Shown: piece by piece, positions 14,449 to 23,656 of the stretch
Layout of the letters: each line of letters begins with the position of its first letter
Numbering within the stretch: the stretch's first letter is position 1
NCBI RefSeq assembly: GCF_964273065.1
Contig: NZ_OZ186815.1
Location: forward strand, 3,720,001-3,784,000
Direction of reading: 5' to 3'
DNA from: Nocardiopsis dassonvillei_B
Lineage (GTDB): Bacteria > Actinomycetota > Actinomycetes > Streptosporangiales > Streptosporangiaceae
DNA length: 64,000 nucleotides
Notes under the pieces: model-generated
The model's input: the letters and a program-made list of their open reading frames with translations, nothing else
Databases searched by the model: none
What the model was told of the DNA's origin: nothing
Program-made: the position numbers and the translations under genes

Positions 14449-16848
14449 CTAGTCCCGCGGACCGGTCGTCGGCACGTGCGCCGGCCGGCCCCGGAACCAG
14501 CCGTCGTCGTCCTCCGGCGCGTCGGCGGTCCCGCCGCCCCGGCTCAGGAAGACGTTGACCGTGGCCCCGCGCGGCAGCCGTGTCCCGGGGTCGGGGTTGA
14601 CCGCGGCCACCCTGCCCTCCGGCTCCCGCGAGTTCAGGCGGGTGCCGGACACGTTCACCGTGTACCCGGCCTCCTCCAGGGTCGCCACCGCGTCGGCCTC
14701 GGTCTGCCCGATCACGTTGGGCACACCGCCGTCGTCGGACGCAGGGCTGGGGTCGTCGTCCGGTTCGGCCGAGGGCGGCCTGGGCACCGACGTGGACCCG
14801 AACCTGCCCGGCGCGGACGCCAGCTGCTCGACCTCCAGGCCCTCGTGGGCCTTCTGGAAGCTCTCCTTCCAGATCTGGCCCGAGATCGTCGCCCCGTACA
14901 CCACCGAGTAGTACCGGTCGCCGATGGTGACGTTGCGCAGCGGGTACTGCTGCGGGCCGCGCGGGTCGGCGACGAACACCGCGGACGCCATCTGCGGGGT
15001 GAACCCGGCGAACCAGGCCGCCGCGGAGCCGTCGGTGGTGCCGGTCTTGCCGGCCGCCGGTCGGCCGATCCCCAGGGCGCTGGCGGTGCCGCCGTTGAAC
15101 GTCTGCGACAGCAGGTAGCTGACGCCGTCGGCGACGTCCTCCTCCAGGACCCGCTCGCACTCCGGCTCGATCTCGATCGTGGTGCCGGCCTGCTTGTCGT
15201 CGATGCTGGTGATGGCCTGCGGCTCGCAGTACATGCCGCCCGAGGCGAAGGTCGCGTAGGCGTTGGCGACCCGCAGCGGGGACACCTCCTCGCTGCCGAG
15301 CGTGAAGCTGCTGTTGGCCAGCGAGTTCTCGTTCTCGGTGAACAGGGTGCCGTCGGCGCGCTTGAGGCCCAGCTTCTCGGCCATCTCCATCACGTCGCAG
15401 ATGCCGACCTTGGCCTGCAGCTGAGCGAAGTAGGTGTTGGACGAGGCCTTGGTGCCCGACACCATGTTGTGCGTGGTCCCCGACGCCGTGTCGCCGGCGT
15501 TGCTCGGCGTCCACGTCGCGAGGTACCCGCCGTTGCAGCTGCGCTGCCCGGACACCGACACGCTGGTCGGCGAGTTGAACGCCGTGCTGAACGGCAGCCC
15601 CTCTTCCAGCGCCGCCGCCAGGGTGATCGCCTTGAACGTCGACCCTGCCTGGAAGCCGGTGCTGCCGCCCCGGTCGGCGTCGGTGGCGAAGTTGATGGAG
15701 GTCTCGCCGAGCTTGCTCTCGTCCGGACCGTAGTTGCGGCCCTGCGCCATGCCGAGGATCTGTCCGGTGCCGGGCTCGATGATCACCTGGGCGGACACCT
15801 TGCGGGACTCGTTCTCGCGCGGCACCCACTTGTCGACGGCCTCCTGGGAGGCCTGCTGGACCTGGGGCCGCAGGGTGGTGTGGATCTCCAGGCCCGCCGT
15901 GCGCAGCCAGCGCGCCCGCTCGGTCTCGTTGGGGCCGAACCGCTCGTCCTTCTCGATCTCCTGGACCACGTAGTCGCAGAAGAACGGCTCGTCGCTGGGG
16001 ACGCACCCGTTGGGCGGGGTGTCCAGGTCGACCTCCAGCGGCTCCGCCTTGGCCTCCTCGGCCTCCGCCTCCGTGATGGAGCCCGAGGCGACCATGCGGT
16101 CGAGGACGACGTTGCGGCGCTCGACGGTCTGCTCGGGGAAGAAGCGGGGGTTGTACAGGTAGGGGTAGCGGACCAGGCCCGCGATGGTCGCCGCCTGGTG
16201 CAGCTCCAGCTCGCTGGCGGGCACGTTGAAGTAGTGCTGGGCCGCCGACTCGACACCGTAGGCGCCGTCGCTGAAGTAGGCGATGTTGAGGTAGCCCTCG
16301 AGGATCTCGTCCTTGGTCATCCGCTTCTCCAGGGCCACGGCGTACCGCAGCTCCCGGATCTTGCGGGCGATCGTCTCCTCACGGGCGCTGTCCAGCTCCT
16401 CCTGGGAGGTGGCGGCCTCGATCTGGACGTTCTTGACGTACTGCTGGGTGATGGACGAGGCGCCCTGGGTGTTGCCCCCCAGGGTGCGCAGGGCGGCGCG
16501 CAGGGTGCCGGCGACGTCCAGCCCGCCGTGCTCGTAGAAGCGAGCGTCCTCGATGGCGAGGATGGCGTCGACCATGACCGGGGAGACGTCCTCGAGGGCG
16601 ACGAGCTCCCGGTTCTGGTCGAAGATCTCGGCGATGACGCCGCCCTCGGCGTCATAGATCGTGGAGCGCTGCGGGGGAGGCGGCGTCTCCAGGTTGCTGG
16701 GCATGTCGAGGAACCCGGCGGCGACGTTGCGCGCGGTGATGCCCACACCGCCGACCGCGGGCAGCGCCAGCGCGGCGACCAGAAGGCCCGCAATCGCACT
16801 GACGACGACCAATTGGCTGATTCTCTGAAGCAATGTCCCCTGACCCAC
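14449..16848 (-). CDS. Class A penicillin-binding protein with PASTA domain
   Basis: A 799-residue bifunctional peptidoglycan synthase. Membrane anchor at residues 11-33. The GT51 glycosyltransferase carries the catalytic Glu at about residue 100 (EDARFYEHGG) and GASSITQQYVKN. The transpeptidase shows SxxK (GSTFK, near 401), SxN (SSN in GTKASSNTYF) and KTG (AGKTGTTDGS, near 600). One PASTA domain (VPNVIGQTEADAVATLEEAG) lies near residues 695-765, with a short Asp/Gly-rich tail. It corresponds to the ponA2-type enzyme next to whiB4/wblA in other actinobacteria. It polymerises glycan strands and cross-links stem peptides at the outer membrane face; PASTA may sense muropeptides or beta-lactams. 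Confidence 0.95.
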   Translation of the reverse strand: MGQGTLLQRISQLVVVSAIAGLLVAALALPAVGGVGITARNVAAGFLDMPSNLETPPPPQRSTIYDAEGGVIAEIFDQNRELVALEDVSPVMVDAILAIEDARFYEHGGLDVAGTLRAALRTLGGNTQGASSITQQYVKNVQIEAATSQEELDSAREETIARKIRELRYAVALEKRMTKDEILEGYLNIAYFSDGAYGVESAAQHYFNVPASELELHQAATIAGLVRYPYLYNPRFFPEQTVERRNVVLDRMVASGSITEAEAEEAKAEPLEVDLDTPPNGCVPSDEPFFCDYVVQEIEKDERFGPNETERARWLRTAGLEIHTTLRPQVQQASQEAVDKWVPRENESRKVSAQVIIEPGTGQILGMAQGRNYGPDESKLGETSINFATDADRGGSTGFQAGSTFKAITLAAALEEGLPFSTAFNSPTSVSVSGQRSCNGGYLATWTPSNAGDTASGTTHNMVSGTKASSNTYFAQLQAKVGICDVMEMAEKLGLKRADGTLFTENENSLANSSFTLGSEEVSPLRVANAYATFASGGMYCEPQAITSIDDKQAGTTIEIEPECERVLEEDVADGVSYLLSQTFNGGTASALGIGRPAAGKTGTTDGSAAAWFAGFTPQMASAVFVADPRGPQQYPLRNVTIGDRYYSVVYGATISGQIWKESFQKAHEGLEVEQLASAPGRFGSTSVPRPPSAEPDDDPSPASDDGGVPNVIGQTEADAVATLEEAGYTVNVSGTRLNSREPEGRVAAVNPDPGTRLPRGATVNVFLSRGGGTADAPEDDDGWFRGRPAHVPTTGPRD

Positions 16849-17263
16849 CCCATCAGACTAAGTGACCACATGAGCGCGGAGAGGTGCGCTGTGGATCGGA
16901 TGGTGCTCGGACGTACCGAAACGCCCGCGGCACCGCGCGGGCCCTGCCACCAGACCATCTTTTCACGTGTTATCGCAGCCCCTGCGGCCTTCGGTTCGGT
17001 TGCGCAGGGGAGCCGGGCCATCACGGCGGGAGGGTTCGCGCCAGCCGCGCAATGGCCCGAGCGGACCATATTCGGTGAGATGGAAAGTGGGTCGAGTGGG
17101 TTCTGTCGCGACGGCCCCGGAGTCCGTAACTTTCTGCACAGCGGGGCGGGCCTTCGTCCGTTCCACTCGTCAGCCGGAGCCTACCCTTTCCCGGCAACCG
17201 CTCGGAGCACACGGATACCCGGCCTCCCCGCGGTCACGGCCCACCCACGGGGGTGCAGCGCAC
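16849..17263. promoter_or_regulatory. Divergent control region between PBP gene and wblA
   Basis: No gene is seen in 415 bp. A perfect 8-bp inverted repeat, CCCCTGCG (16979-16986) and CGCAGGGG (17003-17010), competes with a nearer arm CGCAG (16974-16978) for the same CTGCG, so two alternative hairpins are possible. TACCCT near 17180 is a plausible -10 box for wblA, whose long upstream region suggests complex control. Confidence 0.45.
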
Positions 17264-17608
17264 ATGTGGATTCACCAGTGGACGACCCGGGCACGCTGCC
17301 GCAGGGTCGATCCCGACGTACTGTTCGTCCAGGGCGCGGCCCAGAACCGCGCCAAACTCATCTGCCGGGACTGCCCGGTGCGCACCGAATGCCTGGTGGA
17401 CGCGCTGGACAACCGGGTGGAGTTCGGGGTGTGGGGCGGTATGACCGAGCGCGAGCGCCGGGCGCTGCTGCGCAAGCACCCACAGGTCACCGACTGGGCC
17501 CCGGTCCTGGAGGTGGCCTGCCGCGAGGGTGAGGAGGACCTCGTCCGCGACCTGGTCCGCCACGCGGACGCCGCGGTGGCCGCCACCGCGCCCGCCGACC
17601 GCCCCTGA
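17264..17608 (+). CDS. wblA: WhiB-family iron-sulfur regulator (WblA/WhiB4 type)
   Basis: 114 residues from ATG 17264, with GGGGGTG 8 nt upstream. The four cluster cysteines are C12 (ARCRRVDPD), C34 and C37 (ICRDC) and C43 (TEC), followed by the GVWGG turn at residues 55-59 and a basic helix (TERERRALLRKHPQ). By family it carries a redox- and NO-sensitive 4Fe-4S cluster and acts with the housekeeping sigma factor. Position between a ponA2-type PBP and two ArsA-like ATPases is the conserved wblA/whiB4 location. WblA is a global repressor of antibiotic production and developmental regulator in Streptomyces; that role here is inferred. Confidence 0.93.
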   Translation: MWIHQWTTRARCRRVDPDVLFVQGAAQNRAKLICRDCPVRTECLVDALDNRVEFGVWGGMTERERRALLRKHPQVTDWAPVLEVACREGEEDLVRDLVRHADAAVAATAPADRP

Positions 17609-17741
17609 CCGCCGCCCGCCCCTGACCGCCGACCGCCCCTGATCCGCCGGCGTTCCCGCCCGTCCGCTCCCCACCGCCCAGTCCGGCGCCCTGCTTCCAC
17701 TCGGCGCCCCGCTCTGCTCCGCGCCCCCACCGGGTCGGCCG

Positions 17742-18872
17742 CTACGCCTCCCGGGCCAGGGCCCGGCCGATCCCGCGCAGCCCGTCCAGGTCGTGCACGT
17801 CCTCGGGCAGGGCGGGCACCTCCGCCACCGGCACCCCCGGGTGGGCGGCCTCCGTCCGCTCCCGCAGCCCCCGCTCCCGCAGGTGGGTGCGGACCAGGTC
17901 GGCGTGCAGCCGCAGTGCCGCCGCCGCCCCCGGATGCGTCCCCGCCGACTCCAGCGCCTCGGCCGCCGCCGTCGCCGCGTCGGCGCCCAGCCCTGCGCCG
18001 GCCCCCGCCGGCAGCGGGTGCGTCCGGTTGAGCACCAGCCCCGCCAGCGGCATCGCGTCGGTGGCCAGCCGCCGCATGAAGTACGAAGCCTCCCGCAGTG
18101 CGTCCGTGTCCGGCACCGCCACCACCACGAACGCCGTCCCGGGCGCCTGGAGCAGCCGGTAGGTCCGCTCCGCGCGCTCCTGGAACCCGCCGAACACCGT
18201 GTCGAACGCCGCCACGAACGACCGCAGGTCGTTCAGCAGCTGCGCCCCCAGGATCCTGCCCAGCACGGACGTGACCAGCCCCATGCCGGCGCCCAGCAGC
18301 TTGAACGCGCCGCTGGGCGCCGGAGCGCTCAGGAACCGCACCAGCCGCCCGTCCAGGAACCTCCCCAGCCGACCGGGCGCGTCCAGGAAGTCCAGCGCGG
18401 ACCGGCTGGGCGGGGTGTCCACCACGATGAGGTCCCACTCCCCGGACTGGCGCAGCTGCCCCAGCTTCTCCATCGCCATGTACTCCTGCGTTCCGGAGAA
18501 GCTCGTGGAGAGGGTCTGGTAGAAGGGGTTGGCCAGGATCTGCCGGGCCCGCTCCGGGTCGGCGTGCTCCTCGACGACCTCGTCGAAGGTCCGCTTCATG
18601 TCGAGCATCATCGCGTGCATGCTCCCGGGGGTCCCCTCCGGCAGCGGCACCGGGCTCGGGGTGTTGCCGAGCGACTCCAGTCCCATCGACTGGGCCAGCC
18701 GCCGGGCCGGGTCCACGGTGATCACCACCGCGTGCCTGCCGCGTTCGGCGGCCCGCAGCCCCAGCGCGGCGGCGGTCGTGGTCTTGCCGACCCCGCCCGC
18801 CCCGCAGCACACCACGATCCGCGTCCCGGGGTCGTCCAGCAGCGCGTCCACGTCCAGACGTGCGGCGCTCAC
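17742..18872 (-). CDS. ArsA/GET3-like ATPase, second of pair
   Basis: 376 residues. GTG 18872 overlaps the TGA of the upstream ATPase as GTGA, so the two are translationally coupled. Walker A GAGGVGKTT lies near residue 24, followed by VITVDPARRLAQSMG (switch I-like) and LIVVDTPPSRSALDFLD (switch II). Members bind ATP as dimers and resemble anion-pump or tail-anchored-protein ATPases; the actinobacterial pair (Rv3679/Rv3680 type) next to WhiB4 has been linked in mycobacteria to glycerol and nitric-oxide tolerance. Cytoplasmic; no membrane segment is seen. Confidence 0.92.
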   Translation of the reverse strand: MSAARLDVDALLDDPGTRIVVCCGAGGVGKTTTAAALGLRAAERGRHAVVITVDPARRLAQSMGLESLGNTPSPVPLPEGTPGSMHAMMLDMKRTFDEVVEEHADPERARQILANPFYQTLSTSFSGTQEYMAMEKLGQLRQSGEWDLIVVDTPPSRSALDFLDAPGRLGRFLDGRLVRFLSAPAPSGAFKLLGAGMGLVTSVLGRILGAQLLNDLRSFVAAFDTVFGGFQERAERTYRLLQAPGTAFVVVAVPDTDALREASYFMRRLATDAMPLAGLVLNRTHPLPAGAGAGLGADAATAAAEALESAGTHPGAAAALRLHADLVRTHLRERGLRERTEAAHPGVPVAEVPALPEDVHDLDGLRGIGRALAREA

Positions 18873-19906
18873 CGGCGCACCCCCTGTTCGGCCATGCGGC
18901 GGGCCAGTCCGTCCAGTGCCGCCCGGTCCACCCCGCCCTCCAGCAGGGGCAGCTCCAGCAACGGCGCCCCGGCGCCCGCCAGCTCCCCGCGCACCCGCCG
19001 TTCCAACAGGACCCGCCGGGCGTGCGCGCCCACCTCGCCGGCCAGAGACTCCGCCAGGCCTCCGGGGTCGTCCAGCCGGGCGGCCTTCAGCCCGGCGGCC
19101 AGCTCCTCCAGGTCGACCTCCCCGGCGGCCGCGGCCGCCAGCGAGTCGGACGGCAGCAGCGGCGGACGCACCATGTTCACCACGACCATGCCCACGTCCA
19201 GGCCGAGCGCGCCGACCTCGGCGATACCGTCCCGGGTCTCCTGGGCGGGCATCTCCTCCAGCAGCGACACGAAGTGCACCCGCGTCCGGCCGGAGCGGAT
19301 CACGTCCATCACCCGGTCGGCGTGGTTGCGGATCGGCCCCACCCGGGCCAGCCCCGCCACCTCGGAGTTCACGTTGAGGAACCGGCCGATGCGCCCGGTG
19401 GGCGGCGCGTCCATGACCACGGCGTCGTAGTGGAAGGGGCCCTCCTGGCGGCGCCGCCCGCCCTCCCGGCGGCGCACCGCCTCGGTGGCCTTGCCGGTGA
19501 GCAGCACGTCCCGCAGGCCCGGCGCGATGGTGGTGGCGAAGTCCACGGCGCCCAGTTTCGTGAGGGCCTGCCCGGCCCGGCGCATCCCGTAGAACATCTC
19601 CAGGTACTCCATGAGCGCCGCCTCGGCGTCCGCGGCCAGCGCGAACACCCGGCCGCCCCCCGGCACGGCGTCGACCTCGCGCTCCTCGTAGGGCAGCGGC
19701 GGCAGCCCGAACAGGGTGGCGAGGCCCTGCCGTCCCTCGACCTCCACCAGCAGCACCCGCCCGCCGTCGGCGGCCAGGGCCCGGGCCAGCGCCGCCGCCA
19801 CCGTCGTCTTGCCGGTGCCCCCCTTGCCGGTGACGATGTGCAGCCGGGCGCCCGCGCATGCCCGCGCGGGGTCGGGATACCGTGCTCGGTCCTCTCGCTC
19901 GCTCAC
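18869..19906 (-). CDS. ArsA/GET3-like ATPase, first of pair
   Basis: 345 residues. Walker A GKGGTGKTT at 27-35, VEVEGRQGLATLFG, and a switch II-like VVMDAPPTGRIGRFL. Compared with its partner the sequence between motifs differs and an Arg-rich insertion (RRREGGRRRQEG) precedes switch II. First gene of the two-gene operon; head-to-head with the DUF4177 gene 115 bp away. The two proteins probably form a heteromeric ATPase, inferred from the obligatory pairing in actinobacteria. Confidence 0.92.
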   Translation of the reverse strand: MSEREDRARYPDPARACAGARLHIVTGKGGTGKTTVAAALARALAADGGRVLLVEVEGRQGLATLFGLPPLPYEEREVDAVPGGGRVFALAADAEAALMEYLEMFYGMRRAGQALTKLGAVDFATTIAPGLRDVLLTGKATEAVRRREGGRRRQEGPFHYDAVVMDAPPTGRIGRFLNVNSEVAGLARVGPIRNHADRVMDVIRSGRTRVHFVSLLEEMPAQETRDGIAEVGALGLDVGMVVVNMVRPPLLPSDSLAAAAAGEVDLEELAAGLKAARLDDPGGLAESLAGEVGAHARRVLLERRVRGELAGAGAPLLELPLLEGGVDRAALDGLARRMAEQGVRR

Positions 19907-20021
19907 CCCACGGAGTCTATGCGGGCGTCATCCCCGCGCACGGGGGACCGCCCGGATGAGTAATGTGGCGGCGTCGACGTGCCCGGACCCGCCGGGCGCA
20001 CCGCACAGGGGGTAGTGACAC

Positions 20022-20195
20022 ATGAGCAAGTGGGAGTACCAGACGGTGGCGCTGCTGTCGCACGCCACCAAGCAGATCCTCGACAACTGGGGCGCCGACG
20101 GCTGGGAGCTGGTCTCCGTCGTCCCCGCGCCGCTGCCCGAGGGCACCGACCCGCGCAACCAGCAGTACGTCGCCTACATGAAGCGGGAACTCTAG
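20022..20195 (+). CDS. DUF4177 small protein
   Basis: 57 residues: MSKWEYQTVALL, then ILDNWGADGWELVSVVP and YVAYMKREL, the usual W-E-Y...DGWELV pattern of the DUF4177 family, function unknown. It is the conserved small gene (Rv3678A type) before ridA; its TAG stop is 2 nt before the ridA start, so the two are one transcript. Confidence 0.85.
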   Translation: MSKWEYQTVALLSHATKQILDNWGADGWELVSVVPAPLPEGTDPRNQQYVAYMKREL

Positions 20196-20197
20196 AG

Positions 20198-20659
20198 ATG
20201 GCCACCCCCGAAGAGCGGATCGCCGAACTCGGGCTCACCCTGCCGGAGGTGGCGGCCCCGGTCGCCTCCTACGTGCCGACCGTCCGCAGCGGCTCCCACG
20301 TGTACGTGTCCGGCCAGCTGCCGTTCGTGGAGGGGAAGCTCCCCGCCACCGGCAAGGTCGGCGCCGAGGTCACCCCGGAGGCCGCCAAGGAGCTGGCGGC
20401 GCTGTGCGCCCTCAACGCGATCGCGGCCGTGCGCGCCGAGATCGGCGACCTGTCCGGTGTCGTGCGCATCGTCAAGGTCGGCGGGTTCGTGGCCAGTGCC
20501 CCGGACTTCACCGGGCACCCCGGGGTCGTCAACGGGGCCAGCGACCTGCTCGCGGCCGTCTTCGGCGACGCGGGCGTGCACGCCCGGGCGGCGGTCGGTG
20601 TCGCGGCCCTGCCCTTGGACTCGCCGGTCGAGGTTGACATGATCGTCGAGGTCGTCTGA
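20198..20659 (+). CDS. ridA: RidA-family protein (YjgF/YER057c/UK114)
   Basis: 153 residues from ATG 20198, 2 nt after the DUF4177 stop. It shows family features (SGSHVYVSGQLPF, ALNAIAAVRAEIGDLSGVVRIVKVGGF split by normal residues, VDMIVEV). It is of the longer actinobacterial subtype and lacks the exact RNV/I-R site of the canonical RidA enamine deaminase as far as I can see, so hydrolysis of reactive enamines or imines is a family-level guess. Cytoplasmic, with neighbours in the same direction (Nudix, MBL). Confidence 0.85.
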   Translation: MATPEERIAELGLTLPEVAAPVASYVPTVRSGSHVYVSGQLPFVEGKLPATGKVGAEVTPEAAKELAALCALNAIAAVRAEIGDLSGVVRIVKVGGFVASAPDFTGHPGVVNGASDLLAAVFGDAGVHARAAVGVAALPLDSPVEVDMIVEVV

Positions 20660-20673
20660 GCGAGGAGGAGCCG

Positions 20674-21477
20674 ATGTCGAGCGGTTCGGGTGGGGTCGGG
20701 CCGGTGGTGCCCCGCGCCGCCGCCACGGTGGTGCTGCTGCGCCCGGCGGGCGCGGGCATGGAGGTCCTGCTCATGCGCAGGGTCCGCTCCATGGGGTTCG
20801 CCCCCGGCGCCTACGTCTTCCCCGGCGGCGGGGTGGACGTGCGCGACGAGGCCGGAGACCTGCCCTGGACCGGACCGTCCCCCCGGGAGTGGGCGGACGT
20901 GCTCGGCGTCGACGTCCCCCGGGCCAGGGCCCTGGTCTGCGCCGCGGTCCGCGAGACCTTCGAGGAGACCGGGGTGCTCCTGGCCGGGGAGCCCGGGAGC
21001 GACGACCTCGTCCTGGACACGACGTCGCAGGAGTGGGAGCGGGACCGGTTGGGGCTGATCGACCGCTCCCGCTCCTTCACCGAGGTGCTGTCCCGCCGCG
21101 GCCTGGTGCTGCGCTCGGAGTGGTTGCGCGCCTGGTCGCGGTGGATCACGCCGGCGGCGGAGAAGCGCCGCTTCGACACGTGGTTCTTCACCGCGGAGCT
21201 GCCGCCCGGACAGGTCTCCCGCGACGTCGGCGGGGAGGCCGACCTGACCCGGTGGATCGACCCGGCCCTGGTGGCGGGGGAGTGGGAGCGGGGGCGGATG
21301 CCGATGCTCCCGCCGACCCTGGTCACCTGCGGGCAGGTGGCGGCGTGCGGCACCCTGGACGGGGTGAGGAACGCCGAACGGGATATCGTCCCCATTGAGC
21401 CCGAAGTGCGCGTGGTCGACGGCCGGACCCGGGTCTTCGTCCCCGGCGGGATCGACTATCCCCTTCCGAGTGAGTGA
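20674..21477 (+). CDS. Nudix hydrolase, NUDT19-like with insertion in the Nudix box
   Basis: 267 residues, 14 nt after ridA with GAGGAGGAG before ATG 20674. PGAYVFPGGGVD starts the Nudix box, but about 30 residues (DEAGDLPWTGPSPREWADVL) intervene before RETFEETGVLL, the catalytic helix. This split box is characteristic of the NUDT19/acyl-CoA diphosphatase-like branch rather than MutT. It likely hydrolyses a CoA- or nucleotide-linked diphosphate; substrate not determinable. Confidence 0.88.
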   Translation: MSSGSGGVGPVVPRAAATVVLLRPAGAGMEVLLMRRVRSMGFAPGAYVFPGGGVDVRDEAGDLPWTGPSPREWADVLGVDVPRARALVCAAVRETFEETGVLLAGEPGSDDLVLDTTSQEWERDRLGLIDRSRSFTEVLSRRGLVLRSEWLRAWSRWITPAAEKRRFDTWFFTAELPPGQVSRDVGGEADLTRWIDPALVAGEWERGRMPMLPPTLVTCGQVAACGTLDGVRNAERDIVPIEPEVRVVDGRTRVFVPGGIDYPLPSE

Positions 21478-21483
21478 GGTGCG

Positions 21484-22290
21484 ATGAGGATCGACGGCTC
21501 CGGCACACTGCGCGCCGGCTGTGTCCTGTGCCCCAACCCCGGTCCGATGACCCTGGAGGGGACCAACACGTGGATCCTGCGCGAGCCCGGCGCCCGCGGG
21601 GTCGTGGTGGTCGACCCGGGCCCGCATGACGAGCGGCACCTGGAGCGGGTCGCGCGCACGGTGCAGGAGCAGGGCGCGCAGGTGCTCATGGCCGTCCTCA
21701 CCCACCGGCACCCCGACCACTCCGAGGGCGCCCGCTACTTCTCCGAGCTGACCGGGGCCCCGGTGCACGCGGTCGACCCCGAGATGCGGGTGGGCGGACG
21801 CGGCCCGGTCGACGGCGAACTGCTGGAGGCCGACGGGCTGCGCCTGCGCGTGCTGGCCACCCCCGGGCACACCGACGACTCCGTCTGCCTGTACCTGGAG
21901 GCGGACGGGGCGATCCTCACCGGTGACACGGTCCTGGGGCACGGCACCACCGTCATCGACGGCGACGACGGACTGGGCCCCTACATGGAGTCGCTGTACC
22001 GGCTGCGCGACCTGGTCCGCGAGCACCAGGTGCGCACCCTGCTGCCCGGCCACGGGCCGATCATCACCAGCCCCGCGGCGGTGCTGGACTCCTACATCGA
22101 CCACCGCGAGTCCCGCCTCGCCCAGGTGCGGGACGCGGTGGACTCGGGCGCCGTCCGGGTGGAGGAGATCGTCGACCGGGTGTACCCGGACATCACCGAG
22201 CAGGTCCGCTTCGCGGCGATGTCGTCGGTCCGCGCCCAGCTGCGCTACCTGTCCCTCAACGGCGGCCTCCCCGACGGCGTCGAGGCCTGA
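21484..22290 (+). CDS. Metallo-beta-lactamase-fold hydrolase
   Basis: 268 residues, start 7 nt after the Nudix stop. The metal motif THRHPDHSEG (HxHxDH, near residue 72), GHTDDSVCLYL, a DTVLGHGTT metal Asp, and LLPGHGP complete the binuclear site. The C-terminal LACTB2-like winged-helix region (VEEIVDRVYPDI) suggests a glyoxalase II/LACTB2-type thioesterase or nuclease. It corresponds to the Rv3677c-type gene beside crp. Co-transcribed with DUF4177-ridA-Nudix. Confidence 0.9.
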   Translation: MRIDGSGTLRAGCVLCPNPGPMTLEGTNTWILREPGARGVVVVDPGPHDERHLERVARTVQEQGAQVLMAVLTHRHPDHSEGARYFSELTGAPVHAVDPEMRVGGRGPVDGELLEADGLRLRVLATPGHTDDSVCLYLEADGAILTGDTVLGHGTTVIDGDDGLGPYMESLYRLRDLVREHQVRTLLPGHGPIITSPAAVLDSYIDHRESRLAQVRDAVDSGAVRVEEIVDRVYPDITEQVRFAAMSSVRAQLRYLSLNGGLPDGVEA

Positions 22291-22690
22291 CCCGCGCCCC
22301 GTACCTCCCACGCCCCGTCCTCCCGGCCGCGGCGGTCCCTGGCCGGGGGCACACCCGCCCCGTCCGGCACGGGAGGGGAGGCTTTCCGGTCCCGGTGCGG
22401 ACCGCCGGGCCCCTCACCCGTCCGGGGAGCCCCCGACGCCCCACGGTCTCAGCCGAGGTCCCAGGGCCCCCGCCGGCGCCCCACGCGCATCCGCCGCACG
22501 GTCGGCCCGGCCCCGGCCCCGGCGGACCTCCCGCCGGGCGCGGGTGGCCGCTGCGACCGGTGCCGTGACGCGGCGGGATCCCGGCCCGGGAACGGCGACG
22601 GGCTCCGGTCCGCGCGATTCCCGGTTGAGGGGATTCGACGCGGGCCGGAGCCCGCCGGGCTCCCGCGCAGGGGGGCGGTCGTCGCCGCAC
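22291..22690. other. GC-rich intergenic region between convergent genes
   Basis: 400 bp between the MBL-fold gene and the convergent crp gene. No gene, no SD-led frame and no strong hairpin was recognised by eye. Confidence 0.4.
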
Positions 22691-23377
22691 CTAGCGGGCG
22701 CGGCGGCGCATGCGCTCGACGTCCAGCAGGACCACGGCCTTGGCCTCGATGCGCAGCCACCCGCGCAGCGCGAACTCGGCGAGGGCCTTGTTGACCGTCT
22801 CGCGGGAGGCGCCGACCAGCTGGGCCAGCTCCTCCTGGGTGAGGTCGTGGTGGACGTGCAGGCCGTCGTCGCCCTCCTTGCCGAACTTCTCGGCGAGCTC
22901 GAGCAGCGCCTTGGCGACCCGGCCGGGGACGTCGGTGAAGACCAGGTCGGCCATCACGTCGTTGGTCCGGCGCAGCCGCTCGGCCAGGGACTTGAGCAGC
23001 TGGAGCGAGACCTGGGGGCGGCTGGACAGGAACGGGCGCAGGTCGTCGTGGCCCAGCCCGGCCAGCACGGAGTCGGTCACCGCGACGGCGCTCGCGGTGC
23101 GCGGGCGCGGGTCGAACAGCGACAGCTCGCCGAACATCTCGCCGGGGCCGAGCACCCCGAGCAGGTTCTCGCGGCCGTCCACGGCCGTGCGGGTCAGCTT
23201 CACCTTCCCGTTGAGGATGACGTACAGGCGGTCGCCCTCGTCGCCCTCGTTGAACAGGGTCTGGCCCCGTCCCAGGCGCACCTCGTTGACCGAGGAGCGC
23301 AGTGCAGCGGTGTCCTCCTCATCCAGGGTCTCGAACAAGGGGGCCTTGCGCAGCACCTCGTTGATGTCGTCCACCAC
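22691..23377 (-). CDS. crp: Crp/Fnr-family cAMP-type regulator
   Basis: 228 residues if GTG 23377 is used; AGGAGG is 4 nt before it and 7 nt before GTG 23374, so 23374 may be the true start. The cyclic-nucleotide domain spans residues 15-135 with the phosphate-binding cassette FGELSLFDPRPRTAS. The dimer helix follows, then a winged HTH at 165-215 (LTQEELAQLVGASRETVNKAL). It is the actinobacterial Crp (Rv3676/SCO3571 type) by neighbours (MBL on one side, nth on the other). By family it binds TGTGA-N6-TCACA sites and controls germination, respiration and secondary metabolism. Confidence 0.95.
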   Translation of the reverse strand: MVDDINEVLRKAPLFETLDEEDTAALRSSVNEVRLGRGQTLFNEGDEGDRLYVILNGKVKLTRTAVDGRENLLGVLGPGEMFGELSLFDPRPRTASAVAVTDSVLAGLGHDDLRPFLSSRPQVSLQLLKSLAERLRRTNDVMADLVFTDVPGRVAKALLELAEKFGKEGDDGLHVHHDLTQEELAQLVGASRETVNKALAEFALRGWLRIEAKAVVLLDVERMRRRAR

Positions 23378-23409
23378 ATGTCCTCCTACTAAAACCTGAC
23401 CGCCAACAG

Positions 23410-23425
23410 TGTGACGTATATCGCA
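23410..23425. promoter_or_regulatory. Crp operator upstream of crp
   Basis: TGTGACGTATATCGCA matches TGTGA-N6-TCACA at all but one position, including the central TA seen in actinobacterial consensus sites. It lies 33 bp before the crp start, which predicts autoregulation. Confidence 0.65.
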
Positions 23426-23644
23426 CCCGGGTGTGAAACCAGGTCGTTACCTCGGCTTGTCCGCCGGGAGACCACGTGCCCACGACTGGCCGACGTCAGC
23501 CCCTGCGATCTTAGTCGTGATCGGCTTCTAGCAGGGATCTCCGCGCCGTGCCAGCGGGACATTGGTTACATAATCCCGCTGGACGCCCCCCGCCCCGCGA
23601 GGGGGGTGGAGGGGGCGGGCCGCACGCGGGCCCCCGGGGCCGCC

Positions 23645-23650
23645 TACCCT
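23645..23650 (+). promoter_or_regulatory. -10 box of leaderless nth promoter
   Basis: TACCCT ends 6 nt before ATG 23657 with no SD, placing the transcription start on the start codon. Confidence 0.5.
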
Positions 23651-23656
23651 GTGACG

